A stretch of 64,000 nt of DNA from Planctomycetota bacterium (GCA_019456145.1 VRUL01000019.1:1-64000); one strand, 5' to 3'. Positions 1-10,107 are shown, numbered from the stretch's first letter. The notes: generated by a model from the letters alone, not told the origin. A program made the numbers and translations.

Positions 1-432
1 TTGAAAGGTAAAAGGCAATTGCAGGTAACGCAGCGACGCACTAAACAGGACTGGGCAAAATGTGTTAAGTGGATGGTTGATGAGCTTTATTCTGATGCAG
101 AAAAGATAGTTATGGTGATGGATAATTTGAATACTCACAAAAAAGCTTCGCTGTATGAAACGTTTGCACCTGCTGAGGCGAAACGTATCGCTAACAAACT
201 TGAGATTCATTATACACCTAAACATGGCAGTTGGCTCAACATGGCCGAAATCGAGTTGAGTGTTTTGTCTCGGCAGTGCCTTGGTCATCGTATGGAAGAC
301 ATTGAAAATCTGAATGAACAGTGTAAGGCTTGGCTTAAAAACCGTAACAGGCAACCTAACAAAGTAGATTGGCGTTTTACGACAAAAGACGCCAGAATAA
401 AACTGAAAAGACTATATCCATCAATTGATTAG
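1..432 (+). mobile_element. IS630-family transposase, C-terminal part (cut by window edge)
   Basis: This is the C-terminal catalytic part of a DDE transposase of the IS630/Tc1-mariner type. The second catalytic aspartate lies in VMVMDNLNTH (about residue 41). The catalytic glutamate lies in the later block YTPKHGSWLNMAEIE (about residues 71-85), the usual IS630 D-to-E arrangement. The frame is open at base 1, so the N-terminal DNA-binding and first-aspartate half should lie upstream of the window. The gene ends at a TAG at 430-432. I see no terminal inverted repeat in the short stretch after it. It directly precedes a truncated glycosidase, so the element, or a rearrangement it caused, may have removed the front of that gene. 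Confidence 0.85.
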
Positions 433-560
433 AGACAGACCACTAGCTTCATGAGTATTCTTACCTGACTGTTCGTAACCATCTGAATCTCCTTGACATA
501 CGGAAAAACCAGATAGCCTACCGGGTCTCAAACAAAACCGGTAATTTTAATTGTCGTTGA

Positions 561-1523
561 ACGGTAAGAATAATTGTCGCTGATCAGGTGCTCAACGACC
601 TTACAGAGAGATACCACAACGCTGTGGTCGCAGCCTATCAAGCCAAAGACTCCCGAGCCCCGGACCGTGCTTCCCAGCGGTTTATGGAGCTTATTTCCGA
701 TATGGATGAGTTGCTCGCCACGCGAAAGGAGTTCCTGCTGGGCCGCTGGCTCGGTGACGCAAAACGCTGGGCCCGCACCGACCAGCAGCGGCGTCTCTAC
801 GAGGTCAACGCCCGCGACCTGATTACCCGCTGGGGAGGGCGCATTACGGACTACTCTCAGAGACAGTGGTCGGGTATGCTCACTGGCTTTTACCAGCCGC
901 GCTGGGCCAAATTCCTGGACCGCCTCCAGTCGTCGCTCACCGGCGGCGAACCTTTCTCCGCCGCCCAACTCAGAAAGGAATTCTAGGTCTGGGAAGAGAA
1001 GTGGACCCGCCAAAGAGAATCTTACCACGCCGAGCCCGCAGGCGATTCCATCGCCGTCGCCCGTCGCCTCCTCGATAAATACCGCCAGGAATACCAGCCC
1101 GAAGCCCTGAGTCTGACCACGGGCAAGCCGACGATATGCTCGGCCGCCTTGCCCGGCTATCCGGCCCATCTGGCCAACGACAGACGACGCCGTGACACGA
1201 ATCGCTATTGGGCCACCGACATCACTCAGGACAAGGCCGCCTGGTGGCAGGTGGACCTGGAAAAACCAACAACCATCGCCCGCATAGTCGTAGTCTTTTA
1301 CTATGGCGACAAGCGCCATTACGGCTTCACCGTTGAGACCTCCACCGACGCCAAAACCTGGCAAATCGCCGCCGACCACCTGGATAACACCGAATTGTCC
1401 ACGCCCGCCGGCGTCACCGTGCGTTTCACCCCCCGCCCCGCCCGATACATCCGCATAATCCTAACAAGCAACTCTGCAAACACCGGCAGACGCCTCGTCG
1501 AAGTTATGGCCTACGACAAGTAG
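561..1523 (+). pseudogene. GH89 alpha-N-acetylglucosaminidase remnant with F5/8-type C domain
   Basis: This remnant encodes the C-terminal helical domain of an alpha-N-acetylglucosaminidase (NAGLU, GH89), recognisable by MDELLATRKEFLLGRW, YEVNARDLITRWG and a QWSGML block. It is followed in the same frame by a discoidin/F5/8-type C carbohydrate-binding domain (WWQVDLEKPTTIARIVV, RYIRIIL). The family normally has several hundred residues before this point and all of them are missing. The frame opens only at 561, after a TGA, close to the IS630 remnant. A single in-frame TAG at 984-986 separates the two domains; the frame is otherwise clean to the stop at 1521-1523. The intact ancestor would have been an exported enzyme acting on N-acetylglucosamine-bearing glycans. 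Confidence 0.8.
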
Positions 1524-1636
1524 CGGGCGGAGAAATTGTTTGCCTATTTTGCCTAAATGTGTTAAATAGATGGTCATAGAAGTATCGGTTTGATCTGGAA
1601 ATTCTCTTTTGTGCGCAGATGCAGATAGGAGGTAAT

Positions 1637-2725
1637 ATGTCAAATAAATCGCATATCAAAAAGGCCGGACTGTTCGGAACATGTATCGTCATCGTCCTTT
1701 TGGCCCTCGCATTGAATTTGTTTGCGGTAAACCAGGCCGTTTGTACCGAGGGGCCCAAGCTCATCCTGAAGCCCTCCCCGGCCTCCGAGCTGCCGTTGAA
1801 GGGACTCCCTTTCAAGATAGTGTATGAAACCCGTCGCAAGACCGACGGCAAGGAAAACTGGGAGCTGTACCTGATAAACGCCGACGGCTCAAACCCGGTC
1901 AATCTCACCAATACCGCTAATGTGGATGAGATGTATCCCCACGCCTCGTCCGATGGTACGAAGATATGTTTCGTTGTTGATGAAGGGGCAGGAAGAAGAA
2001 AGGTCCGGAGCATCTACTATATGAACATCGACGGAACCGGACGCGTGAAGGTGGCCGACAACGTCCGCCAACCGTGCTGGAGTCCCGACGGGAAAACCAT
2101 CGCCTATCTAAAGGGAGAATTCGAACGTTACACGATTAAGGATTTTGCCACCAAAGGGCTTTTCTTTTACGATATAGAGACAGGCAAACACACTGAGCAC
2201 CCGAATAAAAATATGCATCATCTTTAGAATATTTGCTGGTCACCGGAGGGTAATTGGTTTCTTGCCACCGTGCACGGCGGTATGGGTTTCAAACACGCCA
2301 ACCTAACTTTTAGAGCCAACGGAACCAAAGTCTTTGATTTGACAAAGTATGGTGTCACGGGTTGTCGGGCCGAGTTCGGTCACGACGGCAAAAGAATAAC
2401 ATGGGGTTTGACCGACTGGGATTTGTTTGTGGCTATGATTGATTTTTCGCAGGGGGAGCCGATAGTAAGCGATCTCCGTAAGCTTGTGCGTTGTGAGAAA
2501 GATTACTTTGTTTTTCACACGGATTTCTCACCGGATGGAAACTATATCGCTTTCAGCTATGGTCCTTCTGCGGGGAGCGGTGGACACCCTGCGATTGTGG
2601 GGTGTAAAGCCAAGGGCTGGAATATCTGCGTCAGTGATATGACAGGCAAATGGGTGCAAATCACTACCGATGGAAACCAAAATAAGGAGCCCGATTGGGT
2701 GCCGATTCGCACGCCGGGCCGTTAA
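1637..2725 (+). pseudogene. Exported TolB-like beta-propeller protein, interrupted by an amber codon
   Basis: The product has an N-terminal hydrophobic signal segment (GTCIVIVLLALALNLFAV), then PD40/TolB-type propeller blades, seen in repeats such as LYLINADGSNPVNLT, IYYMNIDGTGRVKVA, CWSPDGKTIAYL and FSPDGNYIAFSY. I chose the ATG at 1637 because AGGAGG lies at 1628-1633; an upstream ATG at 1619 has no such site. A TAG at 2225-2227 stops the frame after residue 196. The same frame continues cleanly with CWSPEGNWFLATVHGG to the TAA at 2723-2725. A single substitution or a sequencing error would explain the break. In this lineage such proteins are commonly exported and lie near carbohydrate-degradation genes; no substrate can be assigned. 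Confidence 0.75.
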
Positions 2726-2773
2726 GTGAATACGAAACTTACAAGAAAGAATCCTTGTTCAGGAATATAGCGG

Positions 2774-4612
2774 ATGGGCATCAGATTTACTAAACTGACC
2801 GTAATAACCTTTTGTCCATTGCTCATATTGTCGGTACTCTCTGGCTGCCGCCGTGCAAAGGACGCCGCCGACGTGCCACAGCTTGTAAAGACAAAAACGG
2901 GTATAGAAATGGTCGTAATTCCTGGAGGCTTCTTTGATATGGGAAGCAGCAAAGGTGCTTCCGACGAGTCCCCCGTACACAAGGTATGGATTGACTCTTT
3001 TTGGATGGATAGATTCGAAGTCGTCCAGGAACAATTCAAAAAGTATCAAATTTCCGATCCCTCCCATTTCAAGAATCCAAAGAATCCTTTAGAACAGATT
3101 AACTGGACGGATGCTACTATATATTGCAACGAGCGTTCACTCGCTGAAGGACTTGAGCCTTGCTACGATGAAGAAACCTGGCAGTGCGACTTTCAGGCAA
3201 ACGGATACAGGCTGCCCACCGAAGCGGAGTGGGAGTATGCCTGTCGGGCTGGAACGACCACAAAGTACTGCTTTGGTTACGATGCCCGGAAGCTCAGAGC
3301 ATATAGTTGGTTCGCTGGCAATTCGTCCGGAAAGACAAAACCTGTCGGACAGAAGAAACCGAATCTATGGGGACTTTATGATATGCATGGAAATGTAGCT
3401 GAGTGGTGCAATGATTTTTATTCCGAGAATTATTACAAAAACAGCCCACAGAAAAATCCCAGGGGGCCGGCCAAAGGCAGGGAAAGGGTACTGAGAGGCG
3501 GCGCATGGAACTCAACCGCAGATAGCCTCCGTTCATCCTGCCGTGCAAGCGATCCTTCAATTGATGATACCTGTCTTGCCAGCGATGCTATAGGCTTCCG
3601 CTGTGTAAAGAACGTACCCAATAACAAGCCTGCCGAGAAAAATAATATGGTAAAAAAACCTTATAACCCGTCTAAAACAGGATTTGTTTACGATGATATT
3701 TATCTTGAGCACAAAACGACTCCGGACCATCCGGAGGCGCCGCAAAGATTAGTCGCAATAGTCGATAGGTTAAAACAGACCGGTTTGTACTCTCAATTAT
3801 TAACGCTTACACCGTACCCGGCCAAAGTGGAATGGCTTAAGACGGTTCACAGCCCTGAGTATGTACAGCGGGCAGAAAACAGTTGCCGAAACGGCACAAG
3901 GTTCTTGGATTCCATGGACACTCCTATCTCACCAAAATCCTATGATGCAGCGTTAATGGCGGTAGGAGGGGTCTTCTCCGCCATCGATGCCGTTATGCAG
4001 AAAAAAATCGCCAATGCCTTTTGTGCGGTTCGTCCCCCCGGCCACCACGCAGTAGAAGATGCGGCAATGGGATTCTGCATGTTTAACAATGTTGCTATCG
4101 GCGCCCGCTATATTCAAAAAAAATACAACCTGTCAAAGATACTCATTGTCGATTGGGATGTGCACCACGGCAATGGCACTCAAGCCGCGTTTTATGATGA
4201 CCCTAATGTCTTATACTTTAGTGTGCATCGATACCCCTTTTTCTATCCCGGCACCGGCGGCCAGGCAGAGAAGGGCAGCGGAAAAGGGCTGAATTACAAC
4301 ATTAATGTACCCTTGCCGGCCGGTTCCACTGATGCTGATTACATCGAGGCCTTTAAAGAAAGACTCGAGCCAGCCGCTTTAACTTTTTCCCCGGATTTTG
4401 TCCTCATCTCCGCAGGATTCGATGCCCACGAAAATGACTTGCTCGGTGGAATGAAGGTCACCACCCGGGGATTTGCCCAGCTTACGGCTATCGTCAAAAC
4501 CATAGCTCAGAAATGTTGCGAAAATCGACTCGTTGCTGTTCTTGAAGGAGGATATGATTTGGAAGGGCTGGCTGACGCTGTAGAAGCGCACATTAACGTT
4601 TTGATCAGATAA
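2774..4612 (+). CDS. Lipoprotein fusing an FGE/SUMF1-like domain to a histone-deacetylase-like domain
   Basis: The 612-residue protein starts with a lipoprotein signal (lipobox LSGC, Cys25). Residues about 40-280 form a formylglycine-generating-enzyme/sulfatase-modifying-factor domain (YRLPTEAEWEYACRAG, MHGNVAEW, VLRGGAWN, GFRC). One active-site-like Cys is visible (Cys256), but its usual partner five residues earlier is Ser, so true sulfatase maturation is doubtful. Residues about 300-612 are a class II histone deacetylase/acetylpolyamine amidohydrolase-like domain, with RPPGHH (His424/425), DWDVHHGNGTQ and GFDAH supplying the usual Zn ligands and catalytic histidines. The linker contains Met292. 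A separate cytoplasmic deacetylase could start there, but the upstream Shine-Dalgarno sequence is weak. As drawn, the deacetylase would be exported, which is unusual for that family. Confidence 0.8.
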   Translation: MGIRFTKLTVITFCPLLILSVLSGCRRAKDAADVPQLVKTKTGIEMVVIPGGFFDMGSSKGASDESPVHKVWIDSFWMDRFEVVQEQFKKYQISDPSHFKNPKNPLEQINWTDATIYCNERSLAEGLEPCYDEETWQCDFQANGYRLPTEAEWEYACRAGTTTKYCFGYDARKLRAYSWFAGNSSGKTKPVGQKKPNLWGLYDMHGNVAEWCNDFYSENYYKNSPQKNPRGPAKGRERVLRGGAWNSTADSLRSSCRASDPSIDDTCLASDAIGFRCVKNVPNNKPAEKNNMVKKPYNPSKTGFVYDDIYLEHKTTPDHPEAPQRLVAIVDRLKQTGLYSQLLTLTPYPAKVEWLKTVHSPEYVQRAENSCRNGTRFLDSMDTPISPKSYDAALMAVGGVFSAIDAVMQKKIANAFCAVRPPGHHAVEDAAMGFCMFNNVAIGARYIQKKYNLSKILIVDWDVHHGNGTQAAFYDDPNVLYFSVHRYPFFYPGTGGQAEKGSGKGLNYNINVPLPAGSTDADYIEAFKERLEPAALTFSPDFVLISAGFDAHENDLLGGMKVTTRGFAQLTAIVKTIAQKCCENRLVAVLEGGYDLEGLADAVEAHINVLIR

Positions 4613-4795
4613 AAGGGCACAATAAATGTTATTTCACACCTGGGCCTTCGTATTATTCTTCCTCGTTGTGTAAAGTGCCTGTCCCTAAAGATGTTGCCAT
4701 AATAGGGGGATTCATTTCATACCTACGACCTGATTAGTATGCGCCCCTCCAAAATTTAAAAAGTCGCAGGTTCTTAACGGGCTAATTATGGACAT

Positions 4796-4836
4796 AAAAA
4801 AAGAGATAACTCCATATACAACACGGAGTTATCTCT
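4796..4836 (-). terminator. Intrinsic terminator at the end of the ribosomal super-cluster
   Basis: A perfect 12-bp inverted repeat (AGAGATAACTCC at 4802-4813, GGAGTTATCTCT at 4825-4836) encloses an 11-nt loop. On the - strand it is followed by a run of seven T. It lies 10 bases beyond the 3' end of tRNA-fMet and is the natural end of transcription for the long - strand gene run. Confidence 0.9.
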
Positions 4837-4845
4837 AGGTCTCAA

Positions 4846-4919
4846 TAGCGGGGGCAGGATTCGAACCTGCGACCTCCGGGTTATGGGCCCGACGAGCTAC
4901 CAGACTGCTCTACCCCGCG
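4846..4919 (-). tRNA. Initiator tRNA-Met (CAU)
   Basis: A 74-nt cloverleaf without an encoded CCA. The anticodon loop CCCATAA gives CAU. Initiator features are visible: the first base C1 does not pair with U72, and the anticodon stem holds three consecutive G-C pairs (GGG/CCC). The body is very close to E. coli tRNA-fMet. It sits at the end of the ribosomal gene run, immediately before a strong terminator. Confidence 0.96.
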
Positions 4920-5009
4920 GTCATTTTTCGTACTTCGTATTTCGTAGTATCTTTCTTAATAAAACATAATAACACAAAACCTATTTCTTATCAAGTTAGC
5001 TGAGTGAAA

Positions 5010-5426
5010 TTATAGATTTTCTCGAATCTTTTCGGCGATTGCTTCTATTTTTCCCTCTTTGTATTTATAAGCAGGCCAGCGGTCAAAGACACCATCGCCA
5101 GTACCACGAGGAATTATATGAAAATGCAAATGCTCAACAATCTGTCCAGCCGCCCTTCCATTATTGCACAATAGATTATAGCCGTCAGAATTCATTGCAA
5201 CTGATACAGCTTTGGCGATTTTTCCGAGACACGAACCGACTCGGCCTAAAAGTTCGCCGGGACAATCGTGCAACATTTCAAAGTGCTGTTTGGGAATCAC
5301 TAAAGTATGGCCGTCACTTATAGGGCCAATATCCAAAAAAGAAAGAACGGCTTGATCTTCGTAAATCTTTGTTACCGGGATCTCTCCAGCTACCATCTTA
5401 CAAAAGACACAATCACTCACATTCAT
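5010..5426 (-). CDS. HIT-family nucleotide-binding protein
   Basis: A 138-residue histidine-triad protein of the HINT branch. It shows the N-terminal CVFCKMVAGEIP block and the catalytic triad HLHFHI near residue 100. HINT-type proteins are cytoplasmic nucleoside phosphoramidate or adenylyl hydrolases; the substrate here is unknown. The length is typical. It follows rplQ by 26 bases on the same strand and precedes tRNA-fMet, so it is probably the last protein gene of the alpha-operon part of the cluster. Confidence 0.9.
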   Translation of the reverse strand: MNVSDCVFCKMVAGEIPVTKIYEDQAVLSFLDIGPISDGHTLVIPKQHFEMLHDCPGELLGRVGSCLGKIAKAVSVAMNSDGYNLLCNNGRAAGQIVEHLHFHIIPRGTGDGVFDRWPAYKYKEGKIEAIAEKIRENL

Positions 5427-5452
5427 TTTAGGATTATCTTCTAAAGGACAGG

Positions 5453-6019
5453 TTACTGCGGCTGGTTATGTTCATCTTGTGTGGTACTGCTTTCGGTAGT
5501 TTCGTTATCTCCGGTGGTTTCCTGAACCTGAGCCGTATCCTCGACTTCTACAGTCTTTTTCGCCCTTTTACGAGAGCGTTTTTTGGCACCCGTTTTAGTT
5601 CCTTTTTTTGAACTCTCTTCCTTGCCTACGAGTTGTAGCAAGACGAGCCTGCCATTATCGCCCAATCTTATCAAAGATAAACGAATAATTCTTGTATATC
5701 CGCCCGGCCTGTCAAGATATCGAGGACCGATTTCACTAAATAGTTTCCCAATCACCGTGCCTTTCTTAACAGCCTTGCCGTCTTCATAATCAATGATTTC
5801 GCGGTCACTAAGTAAGGCAATGGCCCTACGCCTGGCTGGTAACGTGCCTTTTTTAGCCAGTGTAATTAACTTTTCGGCAAATGCCTTTACCTCTTTGGCC
5901 TTTTCGATTGTCGTTGAAATCGTTTCATGCTGGATAAGTGAAGCGACCAAATTCCGGCGCATAGCCAGACGGTGCTGACTTGTTCGAGATAACTTTCGTC
6001 CTGCTACTCTATGACGCAT
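5453..6019 (-). CDS. rplQ: 50S ribosomal protein L17
   Basis: The N-terminal 120 residues are a standard L17 (start MRHRVAGRKLSRTSQHR, later GGYTRIIRL). After about residue 130 there is an extension that is first very basic (KKGTKTGAKKRSRKRAKK) and then acidic and rich in Thr, Glu and Gln. That makes 188 residues, against about 120-130 in E. coli. L17 sits near the polypeptide exit of the large subunit. It follows rpoA after a 170-base gap, the usual alpha-operon order. Confidence 0.95.
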   Translation of the reverse strand: MRHRVAGRKLSRTSQHRLAMRRNLVASLIQHETISTTIEKAKEVKAFAEKLITLAKKGTLPARRRAIALLSDREIIDYEDGKAVKKGTVIGKLFSEIGPRYLDRPGGYTRIIRLSLIRLGDNGRLVLLQLVGKEESSKKGTKTGAKKRSRKRAKKTVEVEDTAQVQETTGDNETTESSTTQDEHNQPQ

Positions 6020-6189
6020 ATACCTGGGCTCCTCTTATAAGTCTTTAAAGCACAGTGTGTAAATCCGAATACCGAATTTCGAAATATCCTTCCTCTGAAG
6101 TAGGACATCTACTGAAGACGAGGGAAACATGTTTAAATAACAATAATTCATAATTTTCAAATATTTTGACTATTTGGACACTCAAATAT

Positions 6190-7188
6190 TTATACGCCAG
6201 TCATCCCTAATGACAAACCTATATCGGCAAGTTTTCTTTTGATTTCACGCAGAGAAGTTTTACCAAAGCTGCGAATCTTCAGCAAATCAGCATCTGTCAT
6301 TTCCACTAATTTGCCGACAGTTTCTACCTTTGCTGATTCAAGACAGTTATTTGCCCTCACCGACAGTTCCAGCTCCTCAATGAGGATTTTCAGTTTTTCT
6401 GTCAATTCCTCATCAACTGTTTCTTCTTCCAGCACTTTTTCAGTCATCTCAACAGTAACGGTTTCTTCCCCAATCTCGAAATACTGTATGAACGGGTTGA
6501 TGTGCTTGCGTAATATTTTTGCAGCCTCTACCAAGGCCATTTCAGGCGTTGTTGTTCCGTTTGTCCAAACCTCAAGAATAAGTTTGTCATAATTAGTGCG
6601 CTGACCTACGCGTGTGTTCTCGGTTGTGTATCTAACTCTTGTGACAGGAGAATATACGGCATCAAGCAATATTCTTCCGACTTCCTGTTCGAACCTATCA
6701 GCGATAGCGATTCGTTCTGAAGCGGGCATATAACCACGGCCGTTTTCAACTACCATTTCCATTTCAAAATCCACATCTTCTGTCAAAGTAGCAATTACAG
6801 AATCTTTGTTTATTACTTCTATAGCCGGGTCAGCAACAATATCGGCTGCCGTTATAATACCGACTTTTTTTGCAGAGACCGTCATTGTCTTAGGGCCTTC
6901 GCTACTGAGCCGAACGACAAGACCCTTGACATTCAATACAATATCGGTAACATCCTCCATTACACCCTTTATCGAGGTAAATTCATGATCGACCTTTTTT
7001 ATTTTAATAGATGTTACGGCACTACCTTCCAAAGAAGATAGCAACACTCGTCTGAGGCTGTTACCAATAGTAGTGCCAAAACCACGCTCGAAAGGCTCGA
7101 TAAAAAACCGGCTATATTTATCGTTCAATACCGCCGTGTCTCGCTCAACACGAGTGGGCAACTCCAAACCACGCCATGTAACTCGCAT
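6190..7188 (-). CDS. rpoA: RNA polymerase alpha subunit
   Basis: The 332-residue alpha subunit has both domains. The N-terminal assembly domain contains [19 protein letters not shown] near residue 40. After an acidic linker (about residues 240-265) comes the C-terminal helix-hairpin-helix domain that binds UP elements and activators ([18 protein letters not shown]). It dimerises and seeds assembly of beta and beta-prime. It lies between rpsD and rplQ as in the classical alpha operon. Nothing like the inserts of rpoB and rpoC is seen here. Confidence 0.97.
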   Translation of the reverse strand: MRVTWRGLELPTRVERDTAVLNDKYSRFFIEPFERGFGTTIGNSLRRVLLSSLEGSAVTSIKIKKVDHEFTSIKGVMEDVTDIVLNVKGLVVRLSSEGPKTMTVSAKKVGIITAADIVADPAIEVINKDSVIATLTEDVDFEMEMVVENGRGYMPASERIAIADRFEQEVGRILLDAVYSPVTRVRYTTENTRVGQRTNYDKLILEVWTNGTTTPEMALVEAAKILRKHINPFIQYFEIGEETVTVEMTEKVLEEETVDEELTEKLKILIEELELSVRANNCLESAKVETVGKLVEMTDADLLKIRSFGKTSLREIKRKLADIGLSLGMTGV

Positions 7189-7278
7189 ATAAAAAACTCC
7201 TACATAAAATTTGAGTTTTGAATTTTCAGTTTTGAGCCAACCATACTCAACGCTAAAAACTTAAAACTATCCTTGTAG

Positions 7279-7911
7279 CTATCTCGAACAGAACTCTACA
7301 ACCAGTTGCTCTTCAACAGGAACCTGAATATCATCTCGGCTGGGTAACGCAACAATTGAAGCTACTGGTTTTTCACGGTCCAACTGCAGCCAGCTTTGTG
7401 TGGCAAAACTTGGATTACTTTCGAGCTGCTGCTTTACTTTTTTGACGCTTTTTTCAGAACTTTTTACCGCCACTTTGTCCCCGATTTTTATAGTATAATC
7501 ACTAATATCAACTTTGCGTCCGTTCAGACAGATATGGCCATGAGCAATCAGTTGTCTTGCTGCCTTTCGTGAAGGCGCAAAATTCAACTTATACACCACA
7601 TTGTCCAAGCGTCTCTCCAATAACTGGAGCAGGGTTTCTCCGGTATTGCCTTTCATACGCTCGGCTTTGTGGAAATACCTCATGAACTGTCGCTCCAGTA
7701 GTCCATAGTATCTCTTGACCTTTTGCTTTTCACGCAGGCGTACAGCATATTCACTTGCTCTGCCTCTGCGCCAACTATGCATACCCGGCGCCAAATTACG
7801 CTGTTTTTTCTCAATCGGACACTTAGCCGTCTCACATCTCATACCTTTGAGCATGAGCTTCATACCTTCACGACGGCAATGTTTACAAGATGAACCCAGA
7901 TAACGTCCCAT
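7279..7911 (-). CDS. rpsD: 30S ribosomal protein S4
   Basis: The 210-residue primary 16S rRNA-binding protein carries an S4 RNA-binding domain (FAPSRKAARQLIAHGHICLNG, about residues 105-125). The N-terminus keeps four zinc-type cysteines (CKHC at 9-12, and Cys26 and Cys31 in MRCETAKCP), so this is the C+ zinc-binding form. It lies 69 bases after rpsK in the alpha-operon order S13-S11-S4-rpoA. Confidence 0.97.
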   Translation of the reverse strand: MGRYLGSSCKHCRREGMKLMLKGMRCETAKCPIEKKQRNLAPGMHSWRRGRASEYAVRLREKQKVKRYYGLLERQFMRYFHKAERMKGNTGETLLQLLERRLDNVVYKLNFAPSRKAARQLIAHGHICLNGRKVDISDYTIKIGDKVAVKSSEKSVKKVKQQLESNPSFATQSWLQLDREKPVASIVALPSRDDIQVPVEEQLVVEFCSR

Positions 7912-7980
7912 CTTCTTTGTTTATCTCCAAAAAAGTTTTTGCAATATCCTTACACTGTTTTGCATTAGTATCTTCTCGTT

Positions 7981-8361
7981 TTACACTCGCCTTCGCTTCG
8001 GTGGTCTACAACCATTATGCGGCAGCGGTGTAACATCTTCTATCGAGGCAATTCGTAATCCGGCCTGCTGCAGGGCCGAGATTGCAGACTCGCGCCCCGA
8101 ACCGGGCCCTTTAACCCTAATCTCGACTTCGCGAACGCCATTACGCATAGCGTTATTTGCACACCGTTGCGCAGCCTGTTGAGCTGCAAAAGGGGTACTC
8201 TTGCGAGAGCCTTTGAAGCCGACACAACCCGCTGAACCCGAACATATTGTGTTACCATCTAAATCTGTGATAGTGATCAAGGTGTTGTTAAAAGTCGCTT
8301 TTATGTGCGCTATGGCCCTGACGACATTTCGTCTGACTTTTCTCTTTGTACTTTTTGCCAT
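7981..8361 (-). CDS. rpsK: 30S ribosomal protein S11
   Basis: The 126-residue S11 platform protein is recognised by [30 protein letters not shown] and the C-terminal [13 protein letters not shown]. It contacts the 16S rRNA 690 loop near the E site. Length and position after rpsM are standard. Confidence 0.97.
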   Translation of the reverse strand: MAKSTKRKVRRNVVRAIAHIKATFNNTLITITDLDGNTICSGSAGCVGFKGSRKSTPFAAQQAAQRCANNAMRNGVREVEIRVKGPGSGRESAISALQQAGLRIASIEDVTPLPHNGCRPPKRRRV

Positions 8362-8451
8362 TATTCTTCCCGTAATAAGTTTTGCCTATTTCAATAATCA
8401 ATTTTCTCTTGGCACATTACATTACTTATTTTAGCTAACGCAATTAAGTTC

Positions 8452-8835
8452 CTATCGTTTTTCCTTTACGCCCTTCTTGCCTGCGACTGTCTTTCTCGGG
8501 CCTTTTCGAGTACGTGCGTTACTTTGAGTACACTGACCGCGAACAGGTAAGCCCTTTCTGTGGCGAATGCCCCTATAACAACTTATATCCCGTAATCGAG
8601 CGATATTTTGAGCAACCTGTCTGCGAAGCTGTCCTCCCACGATGTAATTTCGATCGATAATCTGTGTTATCCGGCTAAGTTCATCCTCGCTTAACTTGCC
8701 GGCCTTTGTGCTTTTTTCGATACCGGCCTCTTTCAAAATCAGCACTGAGGTATATCTACCTACGCCATTAATAGAGGTCAATGAAATCCATATCGATTTT
8801 TCATTAGGAATATCAACACCAACTATTCGCGGCAT
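8452..8835 (-). CDS. rpsM: 30S ribosomal protein S13
   Basis: The 127-residue S13 head protein begins [19 protein letters not shown], contains the helix-two-turn-helix region and ends in the basic tail [16 protein letters not shown] that contacts P-site tRNA. Residues [17 protein letters not shown] match the family signature. It sits between rpmJ and rpsK as expected. Confidence 0.97.
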   Translation of the reverse strand: MPRIVGVDIPNEKSIWISLTSINGVGRYTSVLILKEAGIEKSTKAGKLSEDELSRITQIIDRNYIVGGQLRRQVAQNIARLRDISCYRGIRHRKGLPVRGQCTQSNARTRKGPRKTVAGKKGVKEKR

Positions 8836-8905
8836 ATAAACTCCTTCTCGTATCTTGTGAAGCGTTTTTCATTTCCCGCTTCACTCTTCACACTTGACGA
8901 CAAGA

Positions 8906-9019
8906 TTATCCCTGTCGCTGTTTGTGTCGCGGGTTTGTACAAATAACGCGTACAACGCCTTTGCGACGCACAATTTTACAATTCTCACATATACGTTTAA
9001 CTGAACTTCTAACTTTCAT
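8906..9019 (-). CDS. rpmJ: 50S ribosomal protein L36
   Basis: A 37-residue protein starting [15 protein letters not shown]. The zinc ligands of the C+ form are present (Cys11, Cys14, Cys27, His32). It sits between infA and rpsM, the conserved spc/alpha junction. Confidence 0.95.
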   Translation of the reverse strand: MKVRSSVKRICENCKIVRRKGVVRVICTNPRHKQRQG

Positions 9020-9092
9020 TTTTTTCAACCTGCAAACACATCATTGGTTCTCTGTCCATGGCCGGTCACACCCGGCGGTGTCCAGACCGGAA

Positions 9093-9308
9093 CTAATTCC
9101 GGAGCACTATTCGGCCTCTATTCAAATCGTAGGGAGACATTTCAACAATAACCGTGTCTCCTGCCAAAATTCGGATAAAATTCATTCTCATTTTTCCTGA
9201 AACATGCGCCAACACTTTATGGCCGTTTTCCAATTCAAGCTTAAACATTGCGTTCGGCAAAGCATCAATTACCTTGGCCTGCAATCTTATTGTATCTTTT
9301 TTTGGCAT
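9093..9308 (-). CDS. infA: Translation initiation factor IF-1
   Basis: A single OB-fold protein of 71 residues ([19 protein letters not shown], then [21 protein letters not shown]). IF-1 blocks the A site during initiation and supports IF-2 and IF-3. A longer start at 9350 would add 14 residues and overlap map. I prefer the ATG at 9308 because family members begin at this point and it leaves a 16-base gap to map. Confidence 0.95.
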   Translation of the reverse strand: MPKKDTIRLQAKVIDALPNAMFKLELENGHKVLAHVSGKMRMNFIRILAGDTVIVEMSPYDLNRGRIVLRN

Positions 9309-9324
9309 TTCTTGTGTTAAGGCC

Positions 9325-10107
9325 TTACAATTCTTCTGTAAGCACCTCACAACCGTTTTCCACTATCACTATTGTATGCTCAAAATGGGCTGAGCACTTA
9401 CCGTCTCTTGTTACAACTGTCCATCCATTTCTTAGTGTCCGCACTGCACTTGTGCCGGCATTAATCATGGGCTCAACCGCCAAAATCATTCCTTCAGCCA
9501 AAACAACGTCATTGGCAAGCAAATCATTACTGACAAAGTTCGGCAGTCTCGGCTCTTCGTGCATTTTTCTACCGATTCCGTGTCCAACAAAGTCCTTTAC
9601 TACTGAAAAGCCGGCCGACTCAGCATAATTCTGCATTTTTGCCGCGATCTGGCTCCACTTAACAGCCGGCGCAGCCATCGCAGTCGCTATATCGAGAACG
9701 CCCCTGGTCACATCCATAAGTCTGCGTTTATCCTCAGAAACATCACCAATAGCAATCGTAACAGCTGCGTCTCCACAATAGCCGTCAAGTCTAACGCCGA
9801 AATCAATGCTCAGGATATCGCCGTCTTTGAGCTTTGTGTTCTCGGAAGGAATTCCGTGAACGACCTGCTCATTCACTGACGAGCAAATTGCACCAGGAAA
9901 CAGGCTTCGAGCATACGGGCTGCGAACACCCTTAAACAAAGCCTGTGCACCAGCCTCTGCCGTCATTTGCAAAGCTGCGCTATCCAATTGAGTGGTAGTT
10001 ACTCCCGGAGCGGCAATCTTCTGTAATTTTGAAAGAACATCCACAACGACGGTACTTGCCCGACGCACTAATTCAATTTCTCTTCGGCTGCGAAGCGTAA
10101 TAGCCAT
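9325..10107 (-). CDS. map: Methionine aminopeptidase, type I
   Basis: The 260-residue cytoplasmic enzyme removes the N-terminal Met from nascent proteins. All five metal ligands of the pita-bread fold can be placed: two Asp in [16 protein letters not shown], His in [17 protein letters not shown], Glu in [11 protein letters not shown] and Glu in FEHTIVI. No N-terminal SH3/zinc extension is present. The order secY-adk-map-infA is the classical spc-operon tail. Confidence 0.97.
   Translation of the reverse strand: MAITLRSRREIELVRRASTVVVDVLSKLQKIAAPGVTTTQLDSAALQMTAEAGAQALFKGVRSPYARSLFPGAICSSVNEQVVHGIPSENTKLKDGDILSIDFGVRLDGYCGDAAVTIAIGDVSEDKRRLMDVTRGVLDIATAMAAPAVKWSQIAAKMQNYAESAGFSVVKDFVGHGIGRKMHEEPRLPNFVSNDLLANDVVLAEGMILAVEPMINAGTSAVRTLRNGWTVVTRDGKCSAHFEHTIVIVENGCEVLTEEL

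Noticed and set aside
528-1379. 283-codon open frame on the - strand over the GH89 remnant
   Set aside because: It is the antisense shadow of a GC-rich coding region; the + strand gives clear GH89 and discoidin motifs, and the - strand translation has no recognisable domain.
561-2725. General reassignment of TAG to an amino acid
   Set aside because: Several normal genes in the window, including the transposase remnant and the propeller-neighbour GH89, end with TAG at the family-expected position.
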